Of a DNA stretch of 64,000 nucleotides, positions 17,901-26,665 are shown piece by piece; the first letter of the stretch is position 1, and every line of letters starts with the position of its first letter. The translations under genes and the position numbers were made by a program. Origin of the DNA: Acidimicrobiia bacterium (GTDB taxonomy: Bacteria; Actinomycetota; Acidimicrobiia; Acidimicrobiales; Poriferisodalaceae); NCBI GenBank assembly GCA_022826045.1, contig JAJDVQ010000013.1:20849-84848 (forward strand). The letters are read 5' to 3'. Below the pieces are notes generated by a model that saw only the letters and a list, made by a program, of their open reading frames with translations, did no database searches and was not told where the DNA came from.

Positions 17901-18653
17901 GCGAGCCCCCGCGGCGACAGTCCGCCGGCCCGCGGCCCGGACGACATCGGCCCGACCCACGACGGGCTCAGCGCAGATCCAGTCGATGCACGCCATGCCG
18001 GCAAGGACGCGCCCGACGAACATCTCGGCGACGAGGGGCCTCCTGCACGCCGCGGGCGTGGCGCGACGGCAGTGGGCAAGGCAGTGCACGGTGTGCTCCA
18101 AGCCGTCGATCTGGCCGACGGCGAAGCGCTCGACGAGTTGGCCGCTGCACAAGCCGTTGTCGAAGGCGTGGCAAACCGAGCCGAGGAGGTCGCCGACTAT
18201 GTCCGCTCTGCTCTGGCCAGCGACGAGGTGCAGTGTGCCGCTGCGGGGCGATGCTGGCGCGAGGTGTACGTGGCCGCTCCGGCAACGCCGACTGCGTCAT
18301 CGTCGGGTGCTGCCTCGGGTCCGGTTGTGGAGGGCTACATCGACCTGCTGTTCGAGGACGGCCAGTCCGACGGGCTCGTCGTTGTCGACTACAAGACCGA
18401 TGCGCTCGGCGCGATGCCCGGCGCCGACCACGAACGTGCCGAGCAGTATCGGCGGCAGGTCACCGTCTACGCATGGTGCCTCGAACGGGCGACCGGCCTT
18501 CCGGTCGCCCGTGTGGTACTGCTGTACCTGCGCGCCGACGGCACGCCGGCTCACGCTGATGCGCTGGGGGGCGAAGCGCTGCGCCAAGCGATCGATGATG
18601 TGGCCGAGCGCGCAGCCGAACTCGCCCAAGCACCCGACGAGTCGACGTCGTAG
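14934..18653 (+). CDS. AddA/RecB-like UvrD-family helicase-nuclease
   Basis: The 1239-residue protein is an SF1A helicase with a C-terminal nuclease. Walker A is FVEAGAGTGKTTAL near residue 30, ITFTEKAAAELRNR is motif Ia, LLLDEFQDTDPIQ is motif II, VGDPKQSIYRFRRAD is motif III and VMTVHAAKGLEFPIV is motif V. The RecB-type nuclease motif VVVDYKTDALG lies near 1150. Together with the overlapping upstream gene it forms an AddAB-type exonuclease that unwinds and degrades DNA ends. A long Pro/Ala/Asp-rich low-complexity insert around residues 980-1040 precedes the nuclease domain and is unusual in length. It converges with the amidase gene 26 bp downstream. Confidence 0.9.
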   Translation: MSAATGAEPAAVADHSVRERVVHDVGSTMFVEAGAGTGKTTALVGRIVELVSGEHAVPISAIAAITFTEKAAAELRNRIRAELNARLAGSQDARTCQQLRDALDGLDSAAISTLHSFARRILSEHPIEAGLPPLFETLDQITSDVEFDDRWRSFVNGLLADHDALWLVQMLDAAGVTPADLREIGAAFGANWDRIRQPDRPFEPAPLQIDGLVARGSALCARRRECSDPGDKALARFGQLEEFVARLRWARSDAEALGVLLDAEDSRHGVPKIGNRRRGTGQAQNWKDIASVREDFTALRVLCTETAAEALQQVISAWCSHVARFTIEAAEQRRASGRLEFHDLLVRARDLLKSSHDARDSLHRRYRHLLLDEFQDTDPIQIEIATRIAAVVDADESVPDGWRHIDTVDGQLFFVGDPKQSIYRFRRADISLYLDAKDSFTSSQPQTALVTNFRTTEPIIEWVNHAFGRLMAARGVDPVDQLAPPAHDAGAEPAAAADAAPQHSERLHPEYAPLHASRSAVGHGPAVVTLGLSGHGDISAQAIREVEAADIASAITEILANQWSVEDRHRGGERPARLGDIAILIPTRTCLPQLEAGLTAAQVPYRLDASEFVWRSRTVRDLLMCLRAVADPDDALAVANALRTPLYGCGDDDLYTYCRAVGSWSLFASDFSAVPGGAEHPVALGIQHLRRLYDEHAVVAPSVLLDRLVRERRVVEQAAAGRRTRQVWRHVRYVIDQARAWSHSQQGGLRQFLRWASMQASERAKVTEAILPESDDDSVRVMTVHAAKGLEFPIVIVAGLQGGNRSRPSLVGFTGADHDGPEHCCGAAAVRLRAGAETAGYALWAEREKTADHFERIRLLYVACTRARDHLIVSLHRPLPPANADTAQQPRSKPSSQLLFEAMPKLDAGTVASARGWDYREAPGDATVALQAADTAASRSGLPERGDWLARRERAVRSTRVRSALSATFIARGGAAAVGGGGPHQVSPHASPRGDSPPARGPDDIGPTHDGLSADPVDARHAGKDAPDEHLGDEGPPARRGRGATAVGKAVHGVLQAVDLADGEALDELAAAQAVVEGVANRAEEVADYVRSALASDEVQCAAAGRCWREVYVAAPATPTASSSGAASGPVVEGYIDLLFEDGQSDGLVVVDYKTDALGAMPGADHERAEQYRRQVTVYAWCLERATGLPVARVVLLYLRADGTPAHADALGGEALRQAIDDVAERAAELAQAPDESTS

Positions 18654-18679
18654 AGATCGCTGCTTCGACGTCCCCTGCG

Positions 18680-20050
18680 CTAGAGCGCGCGGGGTGGGGG
18701 CTGGTAGCCGCCGGTGAGCTCGCCGATGCGACGAGCCAGCGCCATCGTGGTGCGATCGCCGCCGTAGGGGCCGACCACTTGGAATCCCACCGGGAGGCCT
18801 TGGGTGGTGAGGCCCAGCGGCGGCACGGTGGCGGGCAGGTACGACATGCCGGTCAGGATCGTCCAGCGGGTCATCTCGATGTAGGGCCGCTCGATGCCGT
18901 TCGCGGCGATGCGGCGCTCGGCGAAGGTTCCTTCCTGCATGTGGTCGAAGGGCGGGTGGAAGCTCACCGGCATGAGAATGGCGTCGTAGCCGGTGAAGAA
19001 GTCTGCCCACTTGCGACGGCACTCCTCCCGCGCCATGTGACGCTCGAGCCACTCGCGATGACCCGGTCCTTCGCCGCGGCCCGCAAGCGTCATGGCAGCC
19101 CGCACCAGCCACAACCCGGTCTCCCACGCCGGCAGCGGGTCGATATCGGGCCGCGCCGCGTGGTCGACGCTCACGCCGCTGTCCTCGAGGGCTGCGACAG
19201 CCGCGTTCATCACCTCGAGCACGTCACCGTCGACCGGGCAGTACTCGTCGTCGAGCCACGCCGCGACACGCAGGCCGCCGACGTCATCCGGTGAAGGCGG
19301 CATCTGCGGCACCCACGGCACCTCGGTGCGCAACAGCACGTCGAACAGCAATTCCAGGTCGTCGCAGCTGCGCGCCAGCGGGCCGAACACGTTGATGTCG
19401 GGCTCGGTGGTGCCGCCGCGCAGGTGATCGAGGTAGCCGGTGGTTGGGATCACCCCGAAGCTCGGCTTGTGACCCCAGATGCCGTTGTACGAAGCCGGGA
19501 ATCGGATCGAACCGCCGATGTCGGTGCCGATCTCGAAGCCGGTGAAACCCATGGCGGTCGCCGCTGCGGCACCTCCCGAGGAGCCGCCGGGCACCTTCGT
19601 CAGATCCCACGGGTTGCTGGTGGTGCCGAACAGGTCGTTGAACGACTGGTTGTCGGCCGACCAGCGCGGCAGGTTGGTCTTGCCGATCACGATCGCTCCC
19701 GCAGCACGGCAGGCAGCCACGACTGCCGCATCGGTGTCGGGCACGTTGCCGGTCAGCTCCCGCGCCCCACCGGTCGAGCGGATGCCTTCGGTCATCAAGG
19801 CGTCCTTGGCGGTGAACGGGACTCCGTGCAGCGGCCCGAGCGTGGCACCGCCCGCCTGCGCAGCATCAGCAGCAGCGGCGCGCTCGAGCGCCGCTTCGAA
19901 GTCGCGGGTGACCACCGCGTTGATGTCGCCGTCGAGCCGCTCGATGCGGTCGATGACGTGGGCGGTCAGCTCGCGGCTCGACAGCTCCCCCGCAGCCACT
20001 GCCGCTGCCTGCTCGCTCGCACTCCACAGTCCCGGGTCATCGCTCGCCAT
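18680..20050 (-). CDS. Amidase-signature family amidase
   Basis: The 456-residue protein contains the amidase signature: the catalytic Lys in GVPFTAKDALMTEG, the Gly/Ser stretch PGGSSGGAAAATAMGF, and GTDIGGSIRFPAS with the second Ser and nucleophile. These enzymes hydrolyse amides by a Ser-cisSer-Lys triad. The ORF track extends to 20317; I prefer the ATG at 20050 (MASDDPGLWS) because AGGGGACG lies just upstream and the family start fits. It follows a luciferase-like oxidoreductase gene on the same strand by 113 bp. Confidence 0.9.
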   Translation of the reverse strand: MASDDPGLWSASEQAAAVAAGELSSRELTAHVIDRIERLDGDINAVVTRDFEAALERAAAADAAQAGGATLGPLHGVPFTAKDALMTEGIRSTGGARELTGNVPDTDAAVVAACRAAGAIVIGKTNLPRWSADNQSFNDLFGTTSNPWDLTKVPGGSSGGAAAATAMGFTGFEIGTDIGGSIRFPASYNGIWGHKPSFGVIPTTGYLDHLRGGTTEPDINVFGPLARSCDDLELLFDVLLRTEVPWVPQMPPSPDDVGGLRVAAWLDDEYCPVDGDVLEVMNAAVAALEDSGVSVDHAARPDIDPLPAWETGLWLVRAAMTLAGRGEGPGHREWLERHMAREECRRKWADFFTGYDAILMPVSFHPPFDHMQEGTFAERRIAANGIERPYIEMTRWTILTGMSYLPATVPPLGLTTQGLPVGFQVVGPYGGDRTTMALARRIGELTGGYQPPPRAL

Positions 20051-20163
20051 CTCGTCCCCTGATCCCCACGCGCCGATACAACCCGGCGTCGCGCCGACGT
20101 TAGTTCTGACATCGCAGGCAGGTTCTGAGTGGAGCGCCGTCGTGGCGGGGTCGGCCTCAGTGC

Positions 20164-21222
20164 TTACCCGGTGATCTGCCGGTAGGCGTCGATCACCGTT
20201 GCGAGCTCGGCAGGCGTTGCGCCGTGCATGAGCACGGCGTCGCAGCCGAGGTCGATCTGGCGTCTCACCGCCGCGGCGCATTCGGCGGGCGTACCCGCTG
20301 CCATCGGGGCCAGCCATTCATCCGGCAAGAGCGTGCCGATGTGCTCGAGCTCGGCAACCGTGGCTGTGCCGTCGATCGGGGCGAGGAACTTGGCCACGAC
20401 CTCGTCCGCGCGGAACTGCGCCAGCACATCGGGGTCCCAGCGATTCACTCGCACCAGCACATCGCCGTAGTACTGCAGGTAGGTAGCCAAGCGTCCGATC
20501 GTCTTGCGCAGCCGCAGCTCGGGCGGCACCTCGTCGCTGACCACGACGAAGCATGACCACACATTCACCTCGGCCGGATCGCGTCCGGCCTGCTCGGCCG
20601 CCACCGACACTGCGTCCACTGAGCGCACCACGGTCTCGTCGGAATAGAACGGATGCAGGATGACGTCGTCGAAACAGCGCCCGCCCAGCGCCAGCGTGTT
20701 CGGCCCCATTGCCCCGAGAGCCAAGGGCAAATGCTCGTCGAGCGTCTGGTCGAGCAGCAGGATCGGAACGCGGCCGGTCGGACCGTCGTAGTCGCCGATG
20801 ATCTCGCCCCGGAACAACCGGCGCATCATCAAGGCGAAGTCCTCCAACTCGGCCGTGGTGACGGGCTCGAGGCCCATGATCTGCTGCGCCACAGCGACAC
20901 CGCGCCCGAAGCCCATCGTGAACCGGCCGTCGGCCAGGCTCTGCACCGTGAGCGCGAGGCCCGCCGTGAGCGTCGGGTGGCGGGTGTTGATGTTCGTGAC
21001 TCCCAGCGTGATGCCAATGGAGCTCGTGACCGCGGCGGCAGCGCCGCAGATGGCGCCGGCCTCCTTGCGATTAGGTCGTTCTCCGAGAAACGCCCTGCCG
21101 AGCCCCATTGCTTCGGCAGCTTGAATCTCGGTGAGGGCCTCCGCAGAGTCATCGGCATCGCCAGGCAGCATGTAGAAGCCCAGCTCGGGAAACTCTTGCG
21201 TTGACACTGCTCTGTCCGACAT
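20164..21222 (-). CDS. Luciferase-like F420-dependent oxidoreductase (TIGR03857-like)
   Basis: A 352-residue luciferase-like protein with FPELGFYMLPGDADD at the start, SLADGRFTMGFGRGVAVAQQ and PLALGAMGPNTLALGGR. These match the F420-binding TIM-barrel group seen in actinobacteria. It is a predicted cytosolic oxidoreductase of unknown substrate. It sits upstream of the amidase on the same strand and 92 bp after the end of the anti-sigma-like gene. It is only distantly similar to the other luciferase-like proteins in the window, so these are separate subfamilies rather than recent copies. Confidence 0.87.
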   Translation of the reverse strand: MSDRAVSTQEFPELGFYMLPGDADDSAEALTEIQAAEAMGLGRAFLGERPNRKEAGAICGAAAAVTSSIGITLGVTNINTRHPTLTAGLALTVQSLADGRFTMGFGRGVAVAQQIMGLEPVTTAELEDFALMMRRLFRGEIIGDYDGPTGRVPILLLDQTLDEHLPLALGAMGPNTLALGGRCFDDVILHPFYSDETVVRSVDAVSVAAEQAGRDPAEVNVWSCFVVVSDEVPPELRLRKTIGRLATYLQYYGDVLVRVNRWDPDVLAQFRADEVVAKFLAPIDGTATVAELEHIGTLLPDEWLAPMAAGTPAECAAAVRRQIDLGCDAVLMHGATPAELATVIDAYRQITG

Positions 21223-21314
21223 CTGCGAGACACTAGGACACCGTTCGCGCGTGACATCGATTCATCGGCTGCATGCGGCGCGCAGCAGGTGCACGGCCGC
21301 CTGACCGCTCGCCG

Positions 21315-22736
21315 CTACTCGGTGCGCTCGACGATGAACAGCGTCTGTTCCGGCTTGCCGACGACGACCGCGAGATGCTCGCCCGCCCTGCCGACCTCGC
21401 CATTGACGTGGTCCAGCTCCTCGTCGGCGATCGGGCAGACCTCCCACGTCTGTCTGCCACGCCGCAGCATCGCCATGCCCCCGCTGACGTGCACCGTCGT
21501 GGCGACATCCATGACGGTGGTCTGGTGCAGGGCCACGGTTGCGGCACCCCCGTCTGCCGATCGACTGGGAGTCAGCTGCAGCGCAGGCACCGTGTACGTC
21601 GGCGGGCTCATGGTCGTCCACTCCAAGTCAGCACCGGATGCTGCGGCGGCATCGGCATCGGAGCGAGCCACGTTCGGCCAGTGATCCGCGAACCCCCCGT
21701 CCAGCCGCGCAAGCGGCCAGCTGTCACGCCAGATCTCGCCGAGTTCCTCCAGTTCGGCGACGAGTTTCGCTGCCGCACCGGTCGGCGCCTCGAACTCCGC
21801 TGGGCCTGTGCATTGCTCGTCCAGCCACAGGCGCTCGACGCGCTCGAGTTCGATGGCGGTGTCGGTGACGCGAATCCGGGCATCGAGCAGCTCCCACCCC
21901 ACCGTCGGCGGTGTGTCGTCATCGACGCGCACGTAGCTCCACTGCTCGCCTGTGCGGACCGCCACCACCTGCTCACGTGCGCAGTCGAGCGGCCGAACCA
22001 CGCCGAGCACGGCAATGCGCCCGGGTCTGGACAGATCGACCGCCACGACGTCCATGTCATCGGGCAGGCCCACCGACTGCCAGTCCGCGCCGTCGTACGC
22101 GTACCAGTTGCCGGCAGCGCGGGCGACGGCGTGCGCGCCGCTGAACGAGTAGCGCATGTCTGCGCCCTCGGCCGCTGGCGGCGGATTCACGATCGACACG
22201 GTCGTGGCGAACACTGCCGCTTCGGAGTCGCTGCTGGCCGGCGGCTTGCTGTCCCAATTCTCCGACTCGCCAGCTATCGCCGGTTCGAGCGTCTCGCCGA
22301 CGGGCGGCGTGGCGGCGCCATCCGCTGCGTCCTCCAACAGCTCCGCTGCGTCCTGCTGGGAATCGTCGTCGCTCGCCGCCGCCGCGGTCACGATCTCGGC
22401 GGCAGCCTCGTCGGCCATTTCCTCCTCGGCCATGTCCTCTTCAGCGACGCTGAATGCGACAGCAGCAGTCGTCGCCGACATGGGCTCGGCCGCCTCCTGC
22501 TGCTCGGCGGCCACCACGGAGTCGCTGAGTTCATCAAGCCCGCCGCCTCGCAGCGACACCACGCCGACAAGTGCAACCGCCGCGAGCGCACAGGCGCCCA
22601 TGCCGCCGCGCACCGCGTTGCGTCGACGCTGCAGTCGGGCTGCGCGCGCCTGGACGCCCGCGAGCGAGCCCGAGCCCACCGGCATCTCCGATGCTGCGCT
22701 GCGCAGCCGCCCGCGGAGGAGGTCCTCGTCGGTCAC
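21315..22736 (-). CDS. Membrane-anchored partner of sigma factor, anti-sigma-like
   Basis: The 473-residue protein has a short basic N-terminal cytoplasmic part (about 40 residues, many Arg), one membrane segment (GACALAAVALVGVVSL), then a very acidic, Ala-rich linker of about 90 residues (EEDMAEEEMADEAAAE) and an extracytoplasmic domain of about 300 residues with several Trp. Its ATG overlaps the sigma-factor stop by 4 nt, the usual arrangement for a sigma factor and its membrane anti-sigma. I see no zinc-type HxxxCxxC anti-sigma motif, so the regulatory role rests on position and topology. Confidence 0.6.
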   Translation of the reverse strand: MTDEDLLRGRLRSAASEMPVGSGSLAGVQARAARLQRRRNAVRGGMGACALAAVALVGVVSLRGGGLDELSDSVVAAEQQEAAEPMSATTAAVAFSVAEEDMAEEEMADEAAAEIVTAAAASDDDSQQDAAELLEDAADGAATPPVGETLEPAIAGESENWDSKPPASSDSEAAVFATTVSIVNPPPAAEGADMRYSFSGAHAVARAAGNWYAYDGADWQSVGLPDDMDVVAVDLSRPGRIAVLGVVRPLDCAREQVVAVRTGEQWSYVRVDDDTPPTVGWELLDARIRVTDTAIELERVERLWLDEQCTGPAEFEAPTGAAAKLVAELEELGEIWRDSWPLARLDGGFADHWPNVARSDADAAAASGADLEWTTMSPPTYTVPALQLTPSRSADGGAATVALHQTTVMDVATTVHVSGGMAMLRRGRQTWEVCPIADEELDHVNGEVGRAGEHLAVVVGKPEQTLFIVERTE

Positions 22737-23407
22737 GACCCGTCCCTTGCATCAGGTGCTGCTTCCAGCACGTTGCGCAGCTGTTCCAGACCGCGGCTGA
22801 GACGGCTCTTGACGGTGCCCGTCGCGATGCCGAGCGCATCGGCAGTCTCGGCCACCGACCAGTCCAGGTAGAAGCGGGCCACAATCACCGCGCGATGCGA
22901 ATCATTGAGCGTCGCCAACGCCCGCTCGAGGTCCACGTCGCGCGTCCGGTCCTCGGTGGCGTGCGGCTGGGCCAGCAGGGGTCGCCGTTCTCGTTCCCGG
23001 CGAACCCGTCGCAGCCACGACCGCGCCCAATTCAGCCCGACGCGGAATACCCAACCCTGCGGATTCGCGTAGGCGCTGACCTGTCCCCAGCGCTGGCACG
23101 CGCGTGCAAATGCCTCGTCGGCTGCTTCGGCGCCGAGCGCGCTGTCGCGCAGTGCCATCCCGAGCGCCCGCGCCAACTCGTCGCGATGGGCCGCATAGAA
23201 GTCCTCGAAGCGGACCGCCACCGCATCGATGGGGCCGGCCCCGGTCGACGGCCCGCCCTCAGCCGCGCTCACCGTCAGTCCTGGGCGGATGGCGGCCGAG
23301 CCGATCGTGCTCGATTCCGTCATCGGAGCAGCCATCAGCGAAACATCGGGACGCAGACCCCAGCTCATCACTGCCGGAATCGTCAATGCAACGGGCGCGC
23401 CAGCCAT
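22733..23407 (-). CDS. ECF-type RNA polymerase sigma factor
   Basis: The 224-residue protein has sigma region 2 (FEDFYAAHRDELARALG through AYANPQGWVFRVGLNWARSWLRR) and region 4 with a helix-turn-helix (DWSVAETADALGIATGTVKSRLSRGLEQLR). It directs RNA polymerase to a small regulon. Four Met codons lie in the first 29 residues; I keep the first because GGGGAC lies 5-6 nt upstream of it and the others lack a ribosome site. The roughly 60-residue Ala/Gly/Pro-rich leader before region 2 is longer than usual. The overlapping downstream gene encodes its predicted membrane partner. Confidence 0.88.
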   Translation of the reverse strand: MAGAPVALTIPAVMSWGLRPDVSLMAAPMTESSTIGSAAIRPGLTVSAAEGGPSTGAGPIDAVAVRFEDFYAAHRDELARALGMALRDSALGAEAADEAFARACQRWGQVSAYANPQGWVFRVGLNWARSWLRRVRRERERRPLLAQPHATEDRTRDVDLERALATLNDSHRAVIVARFYLDWSVAETADALGIATGTVKSRLSRGLEQLRNVLEAAPDARDGS

Positions 23408-23500
23408 GCCAAGTCCCCACGAAGACTGCCTATCCCTTCAGACTCCTGCCGGACTGTTTCGGTTCCATGAAGATCGTTGCATGAACGTCATGGCCGACGG

Positions 23501-24712
23501 TCACGGCCGCCCGTGCGCGCGCCGCTCGGCCGCGAAGTCGTCCTCGACGAGCACGCCTGCTTCGCGCAACGCGTCGATTTCTGTGCGGTCGGCGCCCAGC
23601 CACTCCGCTAGCACCTCGCCGTTGTGCTCGCCGAGGTACGGCGCCAGTGAGTCCGAGGTAACCCCCGAGACCGCCGCCCAGTCCTCAGCAGCACCAGCAA
23701 ATCTGTACGGCGTCTGCGTGACGCGGCGCGTGCCGCCGTCGCGAGCGCTGATCTCTACCGAGGAACCCCGATGGGTCGCGGTGGGCGATTCGTGCGCCTC
23801 CGCGGTCGTGCGGATGTCACCCCACGCCAGGTTTGCCGCATCCAGCGCAGCCAGCATCTCCGCACGGGTCCCGAAGGAGCTCAGGAAGACGTTGATCGCA
23901 TCGGTGCGGTGCGCCCGCTTGGTGGGGATGTCGGCATCCGGGGGCGACGGATCGGCCAGCCCGTGGGTCTCGCTCAGCTGCCTCCAGATCCATCGGAAGT
24001 CGCCTGCGGTCAAGACCGGCCCGTCCACGCCGTCCCACACGAGCCCGCCCTGGGATGTGTAGTTCCCGCCGTCGAGCCCCGCCTGGCTCCCCTCATCGGT
24101 CGCCAAGAACGCTTCGAGCATCGCGATGTCGATGTGCTGGCCGTGCCCGGTCGCCTCCGCGACGCGTAGCGCCGCGAGCACGCCAATGGATCCGTGCAGT
24201 GCTGCGTTGGTGTCGGCGACGGCCAGGTACGGCTCTTGGAGCGGCTGCTGATGCATCTTGGCGGCGCGAGCCATCCAGCCCGACTCGCCGTGCAGCACTG
24301 CCGCATAGGCCGCTCGCTGCGAATCGGGACCTTCCTGCCCGAAACCGCTGATCGACAGCATCACCAATGCAGGGTTCACTTGGCACAGCTCGGCAAACGA
24401 CAGGCCGTGGCGCGCCATGACGCCCGGCCGGAAGTTCTCGACGAGCACATGGGCCTCGGCCACGAGCCGCTTCACCGTCTCGGCCCCGCCCTCAGCACGC
24501 AGGTCGATGCAGACATTTCGTTTGCCCACGTTCTGCTGGGTGTAGAAGCCGGCGAGCCCCGCCCGGTTGACGCCCCACAGGCGCGAGATGTCGCCCTCGG
24601 GCGGCTCCACCTTCACGACGTCGGCTCCGAGGTCGCTGAGAATCCGTCCGGCGAACGGCCCGGCCAGAACGCGGCTCATGTCGACCACGCGGATGCCTGC
24701 CAGCGGTCTCAT
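23501..24712 (-). CDS. CaiB/BaiF family (class III) CoA-transferase
   Basis: The 403-residue protein opens with LAGIRVVDMSRVLAGPFAGRILSDLGADVVKVE, the hallmark start of family III CoA-transferases. The catalytic Asp is expected in AVADTNAALHGSIGVLAAL. It would move CoA between acyl acceptors in the cytosol. It is the last gene of a leftward run (MFS, P450, luciferase-like oxidoreductase, dioxygenase, CoA-transferase) and lies 31 bp after the dioxygenase gene, which suggests CoA activation of a product made by the oxygenases. The sigma-factor gene begins 93 bp further on. Confidence 0.92.
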   Translation of the reverse strand: MRPLAGIRVVDMSRVLAGPFAGRILSDLGADVVKVEPPEGDISRLWGVNRAGLAGFYTQQNVGKRNVCIDLRAEGGAETVKRLVAEAHVLVENFRPGVMARHGLSFAELCQVNPALVMLSISGFGQEGPDSQRAAYAAVLHGESGWMARAAKMHQQPLQEPYLAVADTNAALHGSIGVLAALRVAEATGHGQHIDIAMLEAFLATDEGSQAGLDGGNYTSQGGLVWDGVDGPVLTAGDFRWIWRQLSETHGLADPSPPDADIPTKRAHRTDAINVFLSSFGTRAEMLAALDAANLAWGDIRTTAEAHESPTATHRGSSVEISARDGGTRRVTQTPYRFAGAAEDWAAVSGVTSDSLAPYLGEHNGEVLAEWLGADRTEIDALREAGVLVEDDFAAERRAHGRP

Positions 24713-24743
24713 CAGGGTTCGCTCCTGTCGCCTGCGAAATGGC

Positions 24744-25601
24744 TCAACGAGGCCGGTCGCCGGCGATCGTCACCCGGAGCATGTGCCGGCGCTGCCCGTG
24801 GTAGTCGTTCAGCGCGTAGTGCTGGACGCTGCGGTTGTCCCACATGGTCAGCGTTCCCGGTTCCCACCGCACCCGGCACGTGAACTGCTCGCCGACCGCA
24901 TGGCTCCACAGCATCTCGAGCAGCGCCTTCGACTCGTGCCGCCGCATGCCCGAGATGGCTTCGGTGAACGCCCGATTCACATACAGCGCCTTCGCGCCGG
25001 TCTCGGGATGGGTCCGCACGACCGGATGTGTCAGCTGTGCGTGCGCCTCCTCGGACACCGCGACCTTCATCGAGCTGCGCTGGTCGGCGTACCGGTCCGA
25101 GTCGCCTCGCCGCCCGTACTGGCGAGCCGCCGAATGCACCGCGCTGAGGCTCTCGGCGAAGCGCTTCATCGTGTCGGACAGCCCCGTGTAGGCCGCCTGC
25201 TGGTTCGCGAACAGCGTGTCACCGCCGAAGCTCGGCACCTCCACCGCATACAGCGCTGTCGCCATCGGGGGGCATTCCAGGAACGACATCTCCGAATGCC
25301 ACCCGCCGCCGAAGTTGACCGTCTCGTGTGGCTCTTTGATGACCGGCACCACCTCGGGTTCGTCCGAGGTGCCGCCGAGGTACGGGTGACGCTCCAGCTC
25401 GCCGAACCGGCGGCCGAAACGTGCGAGCGCCGCCGCGTCCATCTGCTGGTCGCGGATCACCACGACGTGGTGAGTGCACAGTGCCTCCCGGATCGCGGCG
25501 CACCCGGAGTCATCGATCGTGGTGACATCGAGCGGCTCGCCGTCGGGCGCCCACAACTCGGCGCCGAGTGCACCGGCGAGGGGTTTGGCCGTGATGCTCA
25601 T
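24744..25601 (-). CDS. TauD/TfdA-family Fe(II)/2-oxoglutarate dioxygenase
   Basis: The 285-residue protein matches TauD-like dioxygenases: VVVIRDQQMD near residue 48, the metal site GWHSEMSF near residue 100, the distal His in MWDNRSVQHYALNDY, and the 2-oxoglutarate Arg in HMLRVTIAG. The acidic ligand is Glu (His-Ser-Glu) where most TauD relatives have Asp; this is tolerated in some members. It would hydroxylate a small organic substrate using O2 and 2-oxoglutarate. It is located between a luciferase-like oxidoreductase and a CoA-transferase in the same operon. Confidence 0.9.
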   Translation of the reverse strand: MSITAKPLAGALGAELWAPDGEPLDVTTIDDSGCAAIREALCTHHVVVIRDQQMDAAALARFGRRFGELERHPYLGGTSDEPEVVPVIKEPHETVNFGGGWHSEMSFLECPPMATALYAVEVPSFGGDTLFANQQAAYTGLSDTMKRFAESLSAVHSAARQYGRRGDSDRYADQRSSMKVAVSEEAHAQLTHPVVRTHPETGAKALYVNRAFTEAISGMRRHESKALLEMLWSHAVGEQFTCRVRWEPGTLTMWDNRSVQHYALNDYHGQRRHMLRVTIAGDRPR

Positions 25602-25660
25602 GGCGACCCTGTCGCGTTGGTTGCTGTCGCGTTCATTGCGGCGTCCCTGCCTCGATCAGC

Positions 25661-26665
25661 TCACTTCGGTGTCGTGATGGCATCGACGGATCGGGCGCCG
25701 ACCCCGAGCGGATCCGCCTCCCTCAGCCGCCGTGCCACTTCCCCCGCTGCAAGTATCGCCTCATCGGGGTTTCCGCCGCACGGCGTCATGTTGATGTGGC
25801 GACAGCCGGCGTCGAGGTATGGCATGAAGAACTCCACGATGTCGTCGACCGTGCCGCAGGGCGTGTACTTCTCGAACGCCTTGAACGGCACCCGGTAGAA
25901 GCGTTCCAGCTCTGGGCCGACCCAGCCGGCCGCTTCTTCACGGCTGTCGCCCAGGCCGATCCACAGCTGGATGCCGTGATCGGGTGCTTGGGGCGCAGGC
26001 GCGGCGCTCGCCCGCTCGGCGGCAGCCGTCTCTGCGTACAGGCGCAGCGCCGCGCGGTAGTGCTCGACCGTGCACCAGATGCCCAGCCAGCCGTCGGCAA
26101 AGTGACCGGCCCTGCGGATGGCAGCGTCGGACCGGCCGCCGACATAGGTCGGGATGGGCGGGTCGGGCACCGGCACGATGCGGGCTTGGGAGAATGAGAA
26201 GAACTCGCCTGCGTGATCGACGGTCTCACCGGCCAGCAATCGCAGCACGATGCCGAGCGATTCGTCGGTCCGGCGCCCCCGGGTTCGCGGATCGACGCCG
26301 CACACTTCGACTTCGTGGCGGTCGTCGCCGCCAATGCCCACGCCGAAGCTGATCCGTCCGGGTGCCATCTCGGCCAGGTTCGCAAGCTGGCGGGCCACGG
26401 GAATCGGGTGGCGCAGCGGAAGCAGGTACACGCCGAGATACACGCCCAGCGTGGGATGCAGGTTGGCCAGTGCCGCCGCAGTGACCATGCCGTCATTGCC
26501 GTGCCCGATCCGGAAGCTGACGTGGTCGGCAAAGAACACGTGATCGATGCCCGCGTCCGCGACGAGCTCGAGCATGCGACGGCGCTCGGCCCACGGTCGT
26601 GACCAGAGCTTGACGTCGGGTGTGACGCCGACCCGGATGGGCGGGGCCGCGGGACGCCCGGTCAC
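25661..26665 (-). CDS. Luciferase-like F420-dependent oxidoreductase
   Basis: A 334-residue TIM-barrel luciferase-like protein with IDHVFFADHVSFRIG near residue 38, MAPGRISFGVGIGGDDRHE near 105 and PPIPTYVGGRSDAAIRRAGHFADGWLG near 175. It is predicted to use F420 or flavin. Its start overlaps the end of the P450 gene by 4 nt (ATGA type), so the two are translationally coupled and probably act on the same substrate. Confidence 0.88.
   Translation of the reverse strand: MTGRPAAPPIRVGVTPDVKLWSRPWAERRRMLELVADAGIDHVFFADHVSFRIGHGNDGMVTAAALANLHPTLGVYLGVYLLPLRHPIPVARQLANLAEMAPGRISFGVGIGGDDRHEVEVCGVDPRTRGRRTDESLGIVLRLLAGETVDHAGEFFSFSQARIVPVPDPPIPTYVGGRSDAAIRRAGHFADGWLGIWCTVEHYRAALRLYAETAAAERASAAPAPQAPDHGIQLWIGLGDSREEAAGWVGPELERFYRVPFKAFEKYTPCGTVDDIVEFFMPYLDAGCRHINMTPCGGNPDEAILAAGEVARRLREADPLGVGARSVDAITTPK

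Noticed and set aside
21273-22871. 532-residue plus-strand ORF opposite the anti-sigma-like gene
   Set aside because: Low-complexity Arg/His sequence with no motif; the minus-strand gene overlaps the sigma factor in the expected way.
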